From assembly GCA_026874595.1 (NCBI GenBank), contig CM049316.1:44035695-44099694 (forward strand): a stretch of 64,000 bases of DNA. The letters are read 5' to 3'. The position numbers and the translations under genes were made by a program. Positions 13,401 through 24,119 of this stretch are shown here, piece by piece; within the stretch, counting starts at the first letter, position 1; each line of letters begins with the position of its first letter. Under the pieces are notes generated by a model. The model ran no database searches, was not told the origin of the DNA, and saw nothing but the letters and a program-made list of their open reading frames with translations. The DNA comes from Sipunculus nudus (taxonomy: Eukaryota; Annelida; Sipuncula; Golfingiida; Sipunculidae).

Positions 13401-14424
13401 CTGTCCGGGCACGCAAACAGGCACGAACTGTCTTGGCCATTACCTTTTTACTGACCCGGCTCGGAAACAGGCACAAACTGTTCTGGTCATTACCTTTTAA
13501 CTGTCCCGGCACGGAAACAGTCAAGAACTGTCAGTGTCATTCTCTTGTCACCGTCCCGGCATGCAAACAGGCACGAACTGTCCCGGTCATTACCTTGTCA
13601 CTGTCCCGGCACGCAAACAGGCACGAACTGTCAGTGTCATTCTCTTGTCACTGTCCCGGTTCGCAAACAAGCACGAACTGTCCAAGTCATTCCTTTGGCA
13701 CTGTCCGGGCACGAAAACAGGCACAGACTGTCTTGGTCATTACCTTTTCACTGACCCGGCTCGCAAACAGGCACAAACTGTTCCGGTCATTCTCTTGTCA
13801 CTGTCCCGGAACGCAAACAGTCACAGACTCATTTGGTCATTACCTTTTAACTGTCCCGGCACGCAAACAGTCAAGAACTGTCAGTGTCATTCTCTTGTCA
13901 CTGTCCCGGCATGCAAACAGGCACGAACTGTCCCGGTCATTACCTTTTCACTGTCCCGGCACGCAAACAGGCACGAACTGTCAGTGTCATTCTCTTGTCA
14001 CTGTCCCGGTACGCAAACAAGCACTAACTGTCCCGGGCATTTCCTTGACACTGTCCCGGCACGCAAACAGGCACGAACTGTCCCGGTCATTACCTTGTCA
14101 CTGTCTCGGCACGCAAACAGGCACGAACTGTCCTGGTCATTCTCTTGTCACTGTCCCGGCACGAAAACAGGCACGAACTGTCCCGGTCATTACTTTGTCA
14201 CTGTCCCGGCACGAAAACATGCACGAACTGTCCCTGTCATTACCTTGGCACTGTCCCGGCACGAAAACAGGCACGAACTTTCCCGGTCGTTAACTTGTCT
14301 CTGTCCCGGCACGAAAACAGGCACGAACTGTCCCCGTCATTCCCTTGGCACTGTCCCGGCACGAAAACAGGCACGAACTGTCCCCGTCATTCCCTTGGCA
14401 CTGTCCCGGCACGCAAACAGGCAA
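10461..14424. repeat. 50-bp minisatellite, about 79 copies
   Basis: Head-to-tail array with a 50-bp period. The consensus in pieces is CACTGTCCCGGCACGAAAAC, AGGCACGAACTGTCCCTGTC, ATTACCTTGT. Each unit holds two ACTGTCCC and two GGCACGAA copies, so it is itself a diverged dimer. Three zones are visible: 10,461-10,990 with CACACACGAAC/TCTCTTGT units, about 11,020-12,460 with very uniform GCACGAAAACAGGCACGAAC units, and 12,460-14,424 with mixed units. Two 51-bp units (extra A near 10,625 and 10,718) and one unit shortened by 12 bp (near 11,775) interrupt the register. The consensus has no stop codon in any plus frame, giving overlapping open frames of up to 461 codons. I read these as a by-product: the period is not a multiple of three and single-base insertions are tolerated, so no frame is protected. 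Confidence 0.97.
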
Positions 14425-16929
14425 AAACGCCTTAAATTTGTTTGTTGTCATATGATCGACCATTTTCTGACATAGCAACATTCTTACCTAAATATAAATA
14501 ACAAACACTCAATTCATTCACTTTTTCATTTAAATGTCTCTTTTGTGATATTTTGTATAGAGCCGTGCCAAACGTTGTTTTATTTTAGAATAAAGATAAA
14601 ATATAAAGCAGTATAGACTGTACAATTATTCCATTTGTACAATAAAAATTATTTTAGTATTTAATATTAATTTTATGGTTTCGTCTTTTCTTTGTTGGGG
14701 GGGGGGGGGGGTGCAGCTTCGGTCCCCTAAGACTTTGGATATTGCCCCATTTCCCCCTCCGATATAGACAAACATGCCCGGTTCTTTTATCAGCGGAAAG
14801 TACTGGGAATAACGTAAAAGATACGAGGTTTAAAGAAGGAATCAACCATTTAATATTCGATTTCGATTTGTAAAAATTAAAAATAGAATTAAATTTGTAT
14901 TGACTCATACACTTGACAAAAGCGCACTACACATTTATGCAAACATGAGATTTCCAAGTATTGAACCAGATTTGGAAAATCAGGAAGGAAGAAATCTTGT
15001 GAATTTAAAATAAATAAACAAAAATAAACTGTTTTGAAGGGGTCATCTGAAATCGTAGGATGTAATCTGAAATCGATTTCAAGTTACCAAGCAGAGTGAT
15101 ATGAAGCAGGAAAAATCTAAAATCGCTACATCTGCCATTTGTAATATTTATTGAACATATATCCTTATAGCACAAATAATGGTTTCATTCAGTATCTTAA
15201 TAATAGCGCAATATCTTTTAGTTTATAGGTAAATACGCTTCAAAAAGAGTCTCAAGGCGTCCAAAGTTACAGATAATCCCTTTACGGCACAAAATCAAGA
15301 TGTAAACTATTTTTCTCCTTTTTTAGTAACCGCAGATGGTTTTAAAACACTAGAAGGCATGCTGGGTGATAAAAAGTGGCTAAACGGCGCTTAAACACGT
15401 GATAGTCCTGTCCCCACGTCGGCTACCCGGACCAACCAAAGAGTCAAATTGACGTTCGACTTCTCAAATAGCACGCCAGTTGCCTAACAAGAGTTTTGCC
15501 GGAAATTCTCTAATCCCAACCCGGAAGAAAAAAACGGGATAAAAAGAGCGAACAAGCGGTACAAGGCACGCGCAACCTTCTTCTCGTATGTGCATCCGGT
15601 GAAATAAAAAGTTTCACAAATGAAAGAGCTAAGTTTGCCGCTCTTGTTTTGAGAATTGGAAGAATATATATTAACCCTGGCCGGATGGACTTCTAGCTTG
15701 CTTTTAGTTCACACAGTTTCACCGAACTTTCTGAGATCTGTTTCTTTAAGTCGAGCTTAAAACTTGCGAAGGACTTTTAATTTATTAATTCTCTGTAGGC
15801 ACCTTAACTTCGAAATGCATGACGTCACTGCTGCTTTAGAGAAAGGAAAGAACCAAAACAACAGCTTCAAATCACAGATTGTTCTTCTTGACAGAGGCTT
15901 TAAAACCCAGTTCTTGCTTCTTAACTGTTATATACTCGTGGTGCCTCTTTCGGAAGAGTAATACTACGTGTTACACAGCGCTTTAAGCCTTGATAAGTGT
16001 TGCATGTTCAGCTAGTCTAAAATACTGTTCAAAGTGTATGTATAGTATGAGAGAAGATACTGATCATGAACGAATCCATGGAGCCGTGTATGATTTCTTG
16101 AAATTATGTCACACTTAGTGATAATTATAATACATGAAAAGAAAACTGGATTCAACAAAGCAACGTTTACTTTCCAACGAAAGTAAAAATAAAATGGCAG
16201 CCAGTGAGTATAAAGGTCCAGGCGCTTACAAAATAGTGAGAACGTTGTTGCCATTTATGTACTTACTTCGTGATATGGCAGTGGCTTAGTTTTAACCAAT
16301 TTCGAAGGGGTCATATTTAAACGGAATTCCTGTACTTCACTTAATTAAAATATGGGACATATTTCAAGGGGACTGTAAATGAGGAACTAATATCCGTTTT
16401 CCGGGCAGCTGGTTATAATGGATAATAGCGCCAGCACATGGTATTGTCAACGCCCCATGATGCATCGCGCGAGAGTTCAAAGAGGTTGCGACCACACATG
16501 TCATCTCGTCAATTATCCGAAAAAATTCAATTTTATTGCTCAGACTCCACCAAGGCGAAAAAGAGAAAAAATTCTTGACAGTTATTGATGGATTGTATTA
16601 ATCAAAACCAGTCGTCCGTATAAAATCTCTCCGAATCTCTCCCCACTTACAATATTTTGTTCTACAAGCGTGAATGAAACTATGTCCTTCATGGTAACTG
16701 ATTGTCAGAATTTTAGCATGTTTTACATAATGCAGGATAACTGCGCCCTAACAAATCAGACTACCATTACACAGAGCGCCTGCGGGTGGGGGTGGGGGGG
16801 GGGGGGGAGGTATATAAAATGGTCGTTGAGAATTTGATATAACATCATAACCTGAAGGGGATGGGGACTGTCATGATACCGTTTGAATCACGATATGAGT
16901 ATAGGTGTTTTTGTTTTATAATAATATCC
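14425..16929. other. non-coding stretch
   Basis: No gene supported. It contains a 15-base G run at 14,697-14,711 and another G-rich run at about 16,785-16,808. The short motif AATCTGAAATCG occurs near 15,043-15,075 and recurs elsewhere in the window. An open frame of 65 codons near 15,764 has no domain and no splice context. Confidence 0.6.
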
Positions 16930-17195
16930 GTGGAGTGTGGTGGCGTAATGGTTAGGGCGCTGGACTTGTGACCGCAAGGGTGTAGGTTTCGCGTCCCGAT
17001 CTGACAGGCTTCCGCTTAGACTCCTGGCCAAAGTCTTTACCACAAAGATGCACTCTCTCGACCTAGAAGTGAATTGGTACTGGTCATGTCGGCATGTAAT
17101 TAATTGCAGAACAAAATCCCTCCGGCACATGCTATGGCTCCCTAGGGGGCTGAGAAAAGCTACAAGAATGAACAGGCCCATATAACCAGGAAGAC
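16930..17195 (+). mobile_element. tRNA-derived SINE, family B
   Basis: The head is tRNA-like: GTGGTGGCGTAATGGTTAGG contains an A-box match (TGGCGTAATGG), and about 40 bases on GTAGGTTTCGCGTCCCG is a damaged B box (GGTTCGANTCC). The spacing fits a tRNA. A body of about 200 bases follows with no coding potential. The decayed B box and the presence of a body argue against a functional tRNA gene. No second copy was found in the window. Confidence 0.65.
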
Positions 17196-17334
17196 AAAAA
17201 TGGATGAGAAACTGCCATCGAACGCATTATAGATATTTGCATGCATCCCTTTCTGGTGTTCGAACATTTCCGCCTGACTTGAACCGGGTTGACTTGACCC
17301 ATTGCAAAATAATGTCAAATTCCTCAATATTTAT

Positions 17335-17480
17335 GAGAAATATGAAGAATGGCCCCCTTAGAACACTATTCGGACCGTTTCAAACAATTTAAGTCAAAAT
17401 CAAACAAGCATGACCATAGAGGAGTTGCGTGACCACGTCGGAGTATCACCACCGTTAATAATTATTTAGACTGTATTTTT
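17335..17480 (+). repeat. dispersed repeat, copy 1
   Basis: Aligns by eye with 34,333-34,500 on the same strand. Shared blocks include TTAG.ACACT, TTTAAG.C.AAATCA, AGAGGAGT and CCACCG..AATTAT, ending in a T-rich stretch with GTATTTTT. The two look roughly two-thirds identical, so this is an old copy of an unnamed family. A weaker relative may lie near 16,460-16,520. Confidence 0.4.
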
Positions 17481-20400
17481 TTAATTAAATCCGATATTTC
17501 TTCATGTTATTTTTTTAATTACTTTATTATGATCTAAACCGTGAGATCTAGTAAGGAGACTGACGCATGCGATTTATTAATAATCAATATTACATGAGGG
17601 CACACTGTAGCAAGGACGATTCCCATCGCCGCTATGTATTAACACTAACCACTGGTAAATTGAGCTTTAACAGCCCGGCCGAACAAAGTTTCCGGCCCGG
17701 CTTAGAATTCTGGATTAGGCTTCGAGATCCGAAATATAAAACCAAGTACCTACACAACTCTCTTGAATCAGGACCCTGAGTAAAATAGGTCAATAGATCA
17801 TCAGGTCTATTGTCTCCATCTGAAGCCTGAACTTTGACCTTTTACTTTAATAACCTTGACCGGCAGACAAATGTACTGTCGCTGTCACAATCACCGTCTG
17901 ATAGACCGCAGGTAGATATACTGTTAGTACGGGCCCTAGGTGCCGTCCAATAAATTTGTCACCATTGTCCTGTGGACATATGTAGCTAATATCAATAGTC
18001 CAGACAAATACATTGTTCTTTCCTTTAGCTTCAGGAACATGTTGTGTTCTCGTTTAACTATGGCTGGTGTGCATGATTACTGTATTTAATAGTTTATGTC
18101 TGGTCCGCATATGAGGACTCATCGGTTCTGTTGGACGGTTCATGGTGTATGACAATTATCCAATCAAAAAAAAAAAAAAAAAAGAAAGTATGATCACTCA
18201 GCCAAGATAGAGATAATAGAGAATAATATAATGCCTTTTTAGTACTCACGTTATCCATTTATGGACTGCTTCGTGTCTAAAACACGCGACTGGTACAACA
18301 GAGTCAAAGTTCCACGGATAAACATATTTAACGAATGAACTTTAGAGCCGGTCACACATTAAATAATTTGTTGCGCTACTTATTGGATATGTGTGCGGTA
18401 AAATGTTTTACGTTTCCTGTTCTGCAACATGCTACAAGTGTCAGAACATGTTCTCATATCAAGCAACATGTTTCAAAATGCCAGGTTATATTCGCGGGAT
18501 TTAGCCAAAAGAATTGCAGTATTCAGTTCAGGGCACCCGGGAAGCTAAGTGTAATAAAACCAAAAAACTAAGTTGTTTCGGGCATTTGTTGAAATATGTG
18601 TGCTGTACGTGGTCGTGTTTCAACTTGTGAAGCAAAATATTAGTAGCCTTTAACAAGATACTGAATATTTGTCCTACTCCTATTAGATAATAGGTCATAT
18701 TACGCTCCCATGTTGTTCCCGCTTTATCCACCTGTTGTAACATTAAGACTATTATATTGAAGCCATGTTTCCGTCGACAGCAAAACAGATGCCGCCTTTA
18801 ATAGAACCAACGTTGTTACCTTTTGCTTAAGCTGGCAGCATGCCGGCCCTGCTCCCTGTGTGCACATATTCCCGTATACCAGCGGGGTTTAAGCAAATGG
18901 GAGCGTACCACCTATACTCCATATACTAAGCCGGCCATAATCATAGGAATATGAAACATATAAAACGCTATTTTTGAATGTCGTAGCATATACCTCTGAA
19001 TATCGCTACCCATATTCACATATGTATTAAGTAAATTAAGCTTTGACCATTCAAAGGAGCTTCTCTAATAGTGACCTCAAATCATGTTATCCAATCGTTT
19101 TTCATACGTGCTGCGCAATAAACTCCTTTCTTTATAGTAGGGTTTCCTGTCGCTTATTGCTGCTCTTGCTTGCAATATTTCAAAGAATTAATTAATGATA
19201 CAAAATATTGATTCATAAAGGTACTAGATGAATAAAAAAAATATTAAACTGTTTTGTTCAATAGCACGATTCCATGAAGTAAGCATATTTGTTTTACCTT
19301 CCTGGAAAATTGAACACTTAAAACATATTCGATGTCCTTTCAACCTTGCCATGACAACAGGACATCCAGGCCTTTTTAAAAAAATAAACTGACAGGGGCT
19401 TGCGAGTCATGATGCAAGTCATAATAGAACACCCATTCCAAGTGTCGCATCAAAATATTTTCTGTGTGGTAGTATTTGACATCAGAGGCTTTTCATGGTC
19501 GTGTTTTATTTGCCAATTAATGAAGAAAAAATGTTGTTACACAACAATGTGGTTACCTTGGCGGCGAGAACTGAAGTTTGAAGCAGTTTCAGCTAACGCA
19601 GTTTCGGTTGCCTCGTCATGACGGATGGAGAGACAAACCAGCCTCGTTATTAATATCTTCTGCATGATGACACGTATGCAACCGTGAATGTAATATTTAT
19701 TGTTTTATCTAACTTAATAAGGTCACTTTTTGTGTCACCTCGGGAAAATGGCAGTTCGATAAACAGATTAAAAAAATTAAAAAAAAAACTGTTAGAAATG
19801 GCGTGCACATCGATCTACATATACTAGAATTGATTCGAATTATGTGTGTGTGGGTGAGTTTGTGTGGGTGAGTGTGTGTAGGTGAGTGTGGGTGCGATCA
19901 AAACCTTATGTATATTATGTAGAGTATGCTCGAAGCGGCTTGCAACACAGCTCCTTCAAGTATGTCACCCTTTATATTAATGGTTAATTAGTTTATTAAG
20001 AATAACAGAAGGAACTACGTAAAGTAAGATTTTAGTGACAACATTCCATGTCCTTCGGATAATAAAACAAACTCCTGGAATCGATCGAGATACGGGTTGC
20101 ATTTTAGTTCTACTGGCTCGTGTTAGATGGCGCAGGCAGCAGCGTTGTGTGGGTGTGGTCCTAAAGTTTCTGGTAAAAAAGGCTCGTATTTCTGGTGAGA
20201 TTACTCAAATCAATCGCCATTATGCTTTTATGAGCGCTTTTTCCGCAGTAATGAGAGATATACCTATTGTGTATATTTGAAACAGTGTTTCACGAAATAT
20301 ACGAGAGCTCTTGTAAGAAAGTCATGTCTCTGATAATGTTTAATTAATATGACTATATTTTCCTTTACTAATTTTGTAAATCTATGCTGAGCGACATCAT

Positions 20401-20735
20401 TAGCATTCACAAAACACATGTTTAGTAATGAGTTATTATAATAATTTGATTAATCATGATTAATAACAAAATTATTTCGCCATCATTACGCGGCATGATG
20501 TTTCCACAAAAAAAAATTAAGAAAATGGTGACAAAATGTTATTTCAACTGTTTGTGTATGTAATTACGTAGTTAATAATTCGAGGTGTATTTCATGTCAC
20601 TGTGCTTTTTTTATAAATACAATTCTTACGTTTCTAAATATGTTTTGTGCTTGTACACAGACGGAACTTGCCAAATAACAGTTGTTACAAGAATATTTAA
20701 ATAAAGGTTAATTTGTGAAAAGGTTAATTAGTGTA
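17481..20735. other. non-coding stretch, inferred receptor intron
   Basis: No exon supported. It includes a 17-base A run near 18,168, and a short GTGTGTGGGTGAG-type tandem repeat at about 19,840-19,892. It lies directly 3' of the receptor splice donor on the minus strand, so it should be the start of that intron. No TM6/TM7 coding sequence was recognised. Confidence 0.55.
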
Positions 20736-20741
20736 TTAATT

Positions 20742-20753
20742 ATTACTGACCTG
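20742..20753 (-). promoter_or_regulatory. splice donor ending receptor exon
   Basis: On the minus strand the coding sequence reads ACACAG and then GTCAGTAATA: a CAG/GTCAGT donor, one base away from GTRAGT. The last exon base is 20,751. The open frame meets TAA at 20,736 if read through. The break falls between codons (phase 0), in the conserved segment that links loop 3 to TM6 in TRH receptors. Known vertebrate TRHR genes have a coding intron at about this place, as I recall. Confidence 0.88.
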
Positions 20754-21662
20754 TGTTCTGGAGCTGGATACACTTTTCTTTTTCTTCTTGTTCTCCGCTT
20801 GATCCTTGGCTTTTCCTAGCGTGGACGGGATGGTGGAACTAAACAGTATACGTGCTATCATACCGTACAACACGCACGTTAAGATAAGCGGTATCACATA
20901 AAATAGTACCAGGTCGGCCAGGTAAATGGTAGTGTAATGTTCCCTGGGGAGGGTCATGTTGCATTGCTCCCGGTACACACCGTCCGAAAACAAGAGAGGG
21001 AAACTCCTTGCCAGCCAAAGCCAAGGGGCATTGTAACATATACCAAATATCCACAACCCCGCAATGATGCGCTTAGCACGCCGAACTGTACACATGGTTT
21101 GCGCTTTCATAGGGTGACATATTGCGATGTAACGCTCCACGGTAAAAGCCGTGATTGATAACGATGATACGTTTACGCCAAGGTATTGTACAAAAACAGT
21201 TAAAGGGCACATGACTTGACCCAGTATCCACTGATCTATAGGATAGAAGAACTCAAAAAGTGTAGGTAACGGCGCCGAAACTAGCACCAAGCAATCCGCT
21301 ATAGCCAATGATACTAGGTAGCAATTGGTAGGGGTATGCATTGAGCGTGTTCTTGATACAACGATAACCACCATCACATTACCAATCAAGCCTACAGTGA
21401 AAATTAAACACACAAATACGAACCCCACGACGGTGTAGGGTACGGAGTAGTACTTGGGGTCACGGGCGCTCACATTAGCCGTTAAGTTTTGCCAATCCTC
21501 CGTGATGTTAGTACGATTCGGCGGCCATGAAGTCGAACCGTTAATGCTGTGCATAATAATAGTAAATCCAGGGTCTGGTGGGACACCCAAAGTCCTATAC
21601 CCCTCCCCTACTGCTTTAGCACGAACAAAAGATGTCACTGACTCCACGGTCGGCGGCTCCAT
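20751..21662 (-). CDS. TRHR: TRH-receptor-like GPCR, 5' coding exon (TM1-TM5)
   Basis: This is the N-terminal 304 residues of a plasma-membrane rhodopsin-class neuropeptide receptor; vertebrate relatives couple through Gq to calcium release. The extracellular tail (about 1-74) has five N-glycosylation sequons (N41, N49, N52, N59, N63). TM1 (75-102) has GN at 94-95; TM2 (111-136) has LAIAD with D123; TM3 (148-179) ends in ERY at 176-178; TM4 is about 195-219; TM5 (244-271) has P258 and Y266. C152 and C234 should form the TM3-ECL2 disulfide. MHTPTNCYLVSLAIAD, SSLSITAFTVERYIAICHP and GMIARILF are typical of TRH receptors, and Y160 and N164 match the TRH-contact positions 3.33 and 3.37. The start was chosen as the first ATG after an upstream in-frame TGA, with A at -3 and G at +4. 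TM6, TM7 and the tail must come from later exons, not seen here. Related protostome receptors bind EFLGamide-type peptides. Confidence 0.9.
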
Positions 21663-22500
21663 GATTCTGTTATATGGTGTATCGCAAAAGCTGCAACCTT
21701 TCACATAGAATCACTTCACTAGTTAACTATTTTATGCCTTCTCTTCGTTTTTGACCTCTTCTTATCACGGATTCCTTAATGGAACTCAAAAGAAATCAAG
21801 ATAGCTCTCCCGAGTGAAATCCCTGATGCTAAAACAGGCGCATCTTGGGTCGTTCAGACTTGAAACTTAATTTCGCAGAATACCTTAAGCTGAAACGTTT
21901 TCCTTGTAAGGTTGACAAAAATATAATTTTATCAGTAACATGTCGGTGCCAAATGCTTTAAACAAAGGGACACCACTGTGTAAAGTAAACGTTCCACTTT
22001 TGTTCTTCTTTCGTGCCTTATGGCAGGCGGGACCTTGTGACAAAAGAGATAACTTACTCTGGCGATGAAACTATCGCGTTGTTCAGATTTTAAAATACGT
22101 GTTGCGGTAATACTCACTCAAAAGGTGGCCCAGATTGCCGAAAAATTACCCTCTGGTTCTGTAGTTCCAAGGAGCAAGGATTTCCTCAGTTCCTACACTT
22201 CTGCTCTCGAGTAATTATGCAGCGGCCGATCCTGCTGGCATTGCTGGAACATAGCTGCGCCCTGGTCTTCCCAAGCTGTTGTTTTGCTGGTGGGCGCGCA
22301 CCTGCGAAGTACTGCTGGCTTCTCTGAGCGCGCAGCCAACCCACATTCAAACTGACACTAGCTGAACAAACCGCTTCGCTCTCAGTCCAGCATATGCGTT
22401 ACTGGAAAATCAATGCTGGATTCTACAGGAAGCTCTTGCTGCGCTTCACTTGCTGTGCTGGTGTGTCCTAGCACGCTGACCTTAACGTATCCCGTCAGTA
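21663..22500 (-). promoter_or_regulatory. receptor 5' region, possible untranslated exon
   Basis: This is upstream of the receptor start codon on the minus strand. 22,180-22,480 is clearly richer in G+C and in CpG than its surroundings. At 22,111-22,118 the minus strand reads TTTTGA followed by GTGAGTATTA, a good donor, so an untranslated first exon could end at 22,118. A plausible acceptor (pyrimidine tract ending in CCATTAAG) lies near 21,778. No TATA box is evident. This is an inference from composition and splice motifs only. Confidence 0.35.
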
Positions 22501-22789
22501 AGCTTTACAGCGCCCAACAATCATATTCTTCCCAATATTACAGGTGAAATTACGCCTTTTGTATCCATTCTTGTACCCACAAAATGGTCGGGCCCCTCTC
22601 CCTAATAAACGGCAAGTCTGTCATTAACTAACCATATTTGGAACTTCCCTTTTCGTATTTTATACACCCTTACTATTTATTATCCATGAGAAGTAAAGGT
22701 TAAATAATTTCTGTTCTTCAGTTATCAACACAATGTGTTGACATAGGTTTTCCGCCATTCTCCGTTGATCATGCTTGAATATCTGTCTG

Positions 22790-23510
22790 CAAATAAACAA
22801 ACAGAGAAGTAGTATGATGGCAATCAGAATAAGAATCTTTCATATGAATGAGTTTATTTATTATAGTGTCATGTACAATAATACAAGATGAAGTACAGTA
22901 AATGTCTGCTTATAGTACCCAACCCTCGCAGGGGTTTATATGACACTCAGTACTCTAGTCGATAATGGTATACAGGCGTATAAACAGTTCTTTCTTATCT
23001 CCCATGCTTTGGCTACAAAGTCACTGATTTCTTTAACACAGTTTTGAAGCAGGTATATAAATTGACTTTTAGAAGATAATCCTAACAACTCGGTTTCACT
23101 ATTAAGAATAGATTTGTAAAGTTCCTCTCTAATTTCCTCATATTTTGGACATGAGCATATGAAATGGATTTCATCTTCAACTGAATTGTCCTCACACATG
23201 GTGCATATTCTTTCCTCGGGTTTTAATTTTTTAAAATTTACCTGTGATTGCGTCTCGAATATTTTTAAACCTCCCAACTTCAATTTCTAACGGTTAGATT
23301 CCACATCTAATCTGTGGCATTAAGGATTCCTTTTCTCGCGTTAAATAATGAATGACATAAGGTTTGGTACTGAATGAAGATTTTAGTAATGCATATGTTC
23401 TTAACTTTGGCTTAAGTTTCATTTCTTCTAGCCACTTAGATTCGTAGAATTCTCGCATTTTTTGCCAACGTCTCTCATATTTATTGTGTGAAATATCAGG
23501 TACTATGTAT
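22790..23510 (-). pseudogene. LINE 3' fragment, RT C-terminal domain, broken
   Basis: The minus-strand translation runs from about 23,490: RRWQKMREFYESKWLEEM, then KLRTYALLKSSF and PQIRCGI, then a stop and frameshift near 23,281-23,300. The following frame reads GGLKIFE and a Cys/His module, ICTMCEDNSVEDEIHFICSC, followed by PKYEEIREELY. This order (KLRTY block, RCGI/PLEIE block, C-x2-C...VEDE.HF..C.CP.Y) is typical of the region after the reverse transcriptase in non-LTR retrotransposons. The 3' untranslated tail probably continues to about 22,790. The RT core and endonuclease are absent, so this is a 5'-truncated dead copy, lying upstream of the receptor in the same orientation. Confidence 0.75.
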
Positions 23511-23951
23511 TAGTTCTGGGAATAAATCCTGTCCTGATTTTACGTAGATACAAACATCACAATACTTTCCAATTTGGTAAAACAAGTCTTACCCTATAAA
23601 CACCACCACGTAAGTTTCCCCCGAAGTATATATACTTCTAAACTACTGAATTTAATATAAAACTAATAATAAAAGTAATAACTGTAGTCAGATCACAGCA
23701 ACGTTTGTGTTTCGTTTTAGGTAGCTAATTTGCTACCTAATTAACCTAAGCCTAATTAACTAATAACCAATCACTACTTAAGTATAACATTTATATTAAT
23801 TTCACGAATATAATAATTTGTATATTATTAAACTGGGAAGCTGTACACACATGTAGTCAATAGTTTTATATTTACATATGTATACTGGTGTTCATGTGTA
23901 GTTAAGGAAATTTCTGCTGTTACAGATTTTAGCTGGAAGCCATAACAGCAT
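23511..23951. other. non-coding, with a small hairpin
   Basis: No gene seen. At 23,717-23,740 TTAGGTAGC and its exact reverse complement GCTACCTAA flank the six-base loop TAATTT, giving a perfect 9-bp stem. The hairpin is probably fortuitous, although its symmetry is exact. Confidence 0.5.
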
Positions 23952-24119
23952 TCAATATAGTCTGGGCGAGGACAGTCTAGATTTTATTACATTTAAGTAT
24001 ATCGCATGTTGAAGGGCATTTAGCTCAATTGCTGATGCAGCAGGAATGGGTACAGCTGCAACCATTGCGATCCTAAGAAACTGCATTAGAGAAAGTTTAG
24101 ACTTTGTGGTTCCAAATGT
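23952..24119 (-). CDS. candidate terminal exon, unidentified
   Basis: The minus strand has a strong acceptor (TTGTTTTTCATTCCAG) followed by 55 codons and a TGA. The peptide starts TFGTTKSKLSLMQFLRIAMV, continues AAVPIPAASAIELNALQHA, and looks like a membrane-helix segment followed by a basic end. The acceptor codon boundary is phase 0. No upstream exon or family was recognised and no clear polyadenylation signal is close by, so chance remains likely. Confidence 0.2.
   Translation of the reverse strand, partial: TFGTTKSKLSLMQFLRIAMVAAVPIPAASAIELNALQHAIYLNVIKSRLSSPRLY

Noticed and set aside
10461-14424. CRISPR array
   Set aside because: Units are contiguous with no unique spacers, and the sequence is eukaryotic.
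10410-14475. Long plus-strand open frames (up to 461 codons, Cys/His/Thr-rich) as a repetitive secreted protein
   Set aside because: They exist because the 50-bp unit lacks stops in all three plus frames. The period is not a multiple of three, 51-bp units shift the frame, and there is no signal peptide, splice border or single preferred frame.
20736-20750. Receptor ending at the TAA after SSRTQVSNN
   Set aside because: That would give a receptor without TM6-TM7, and CAG/GTCAGT at the same place is a good donor where TRH receptors continue into TM6.
21663-21704. Receptor start 14 codons upstream
   Set aside because: The codon there is GTG; the first ATG after the in-frame TGA is at 21,662, with a good start context.
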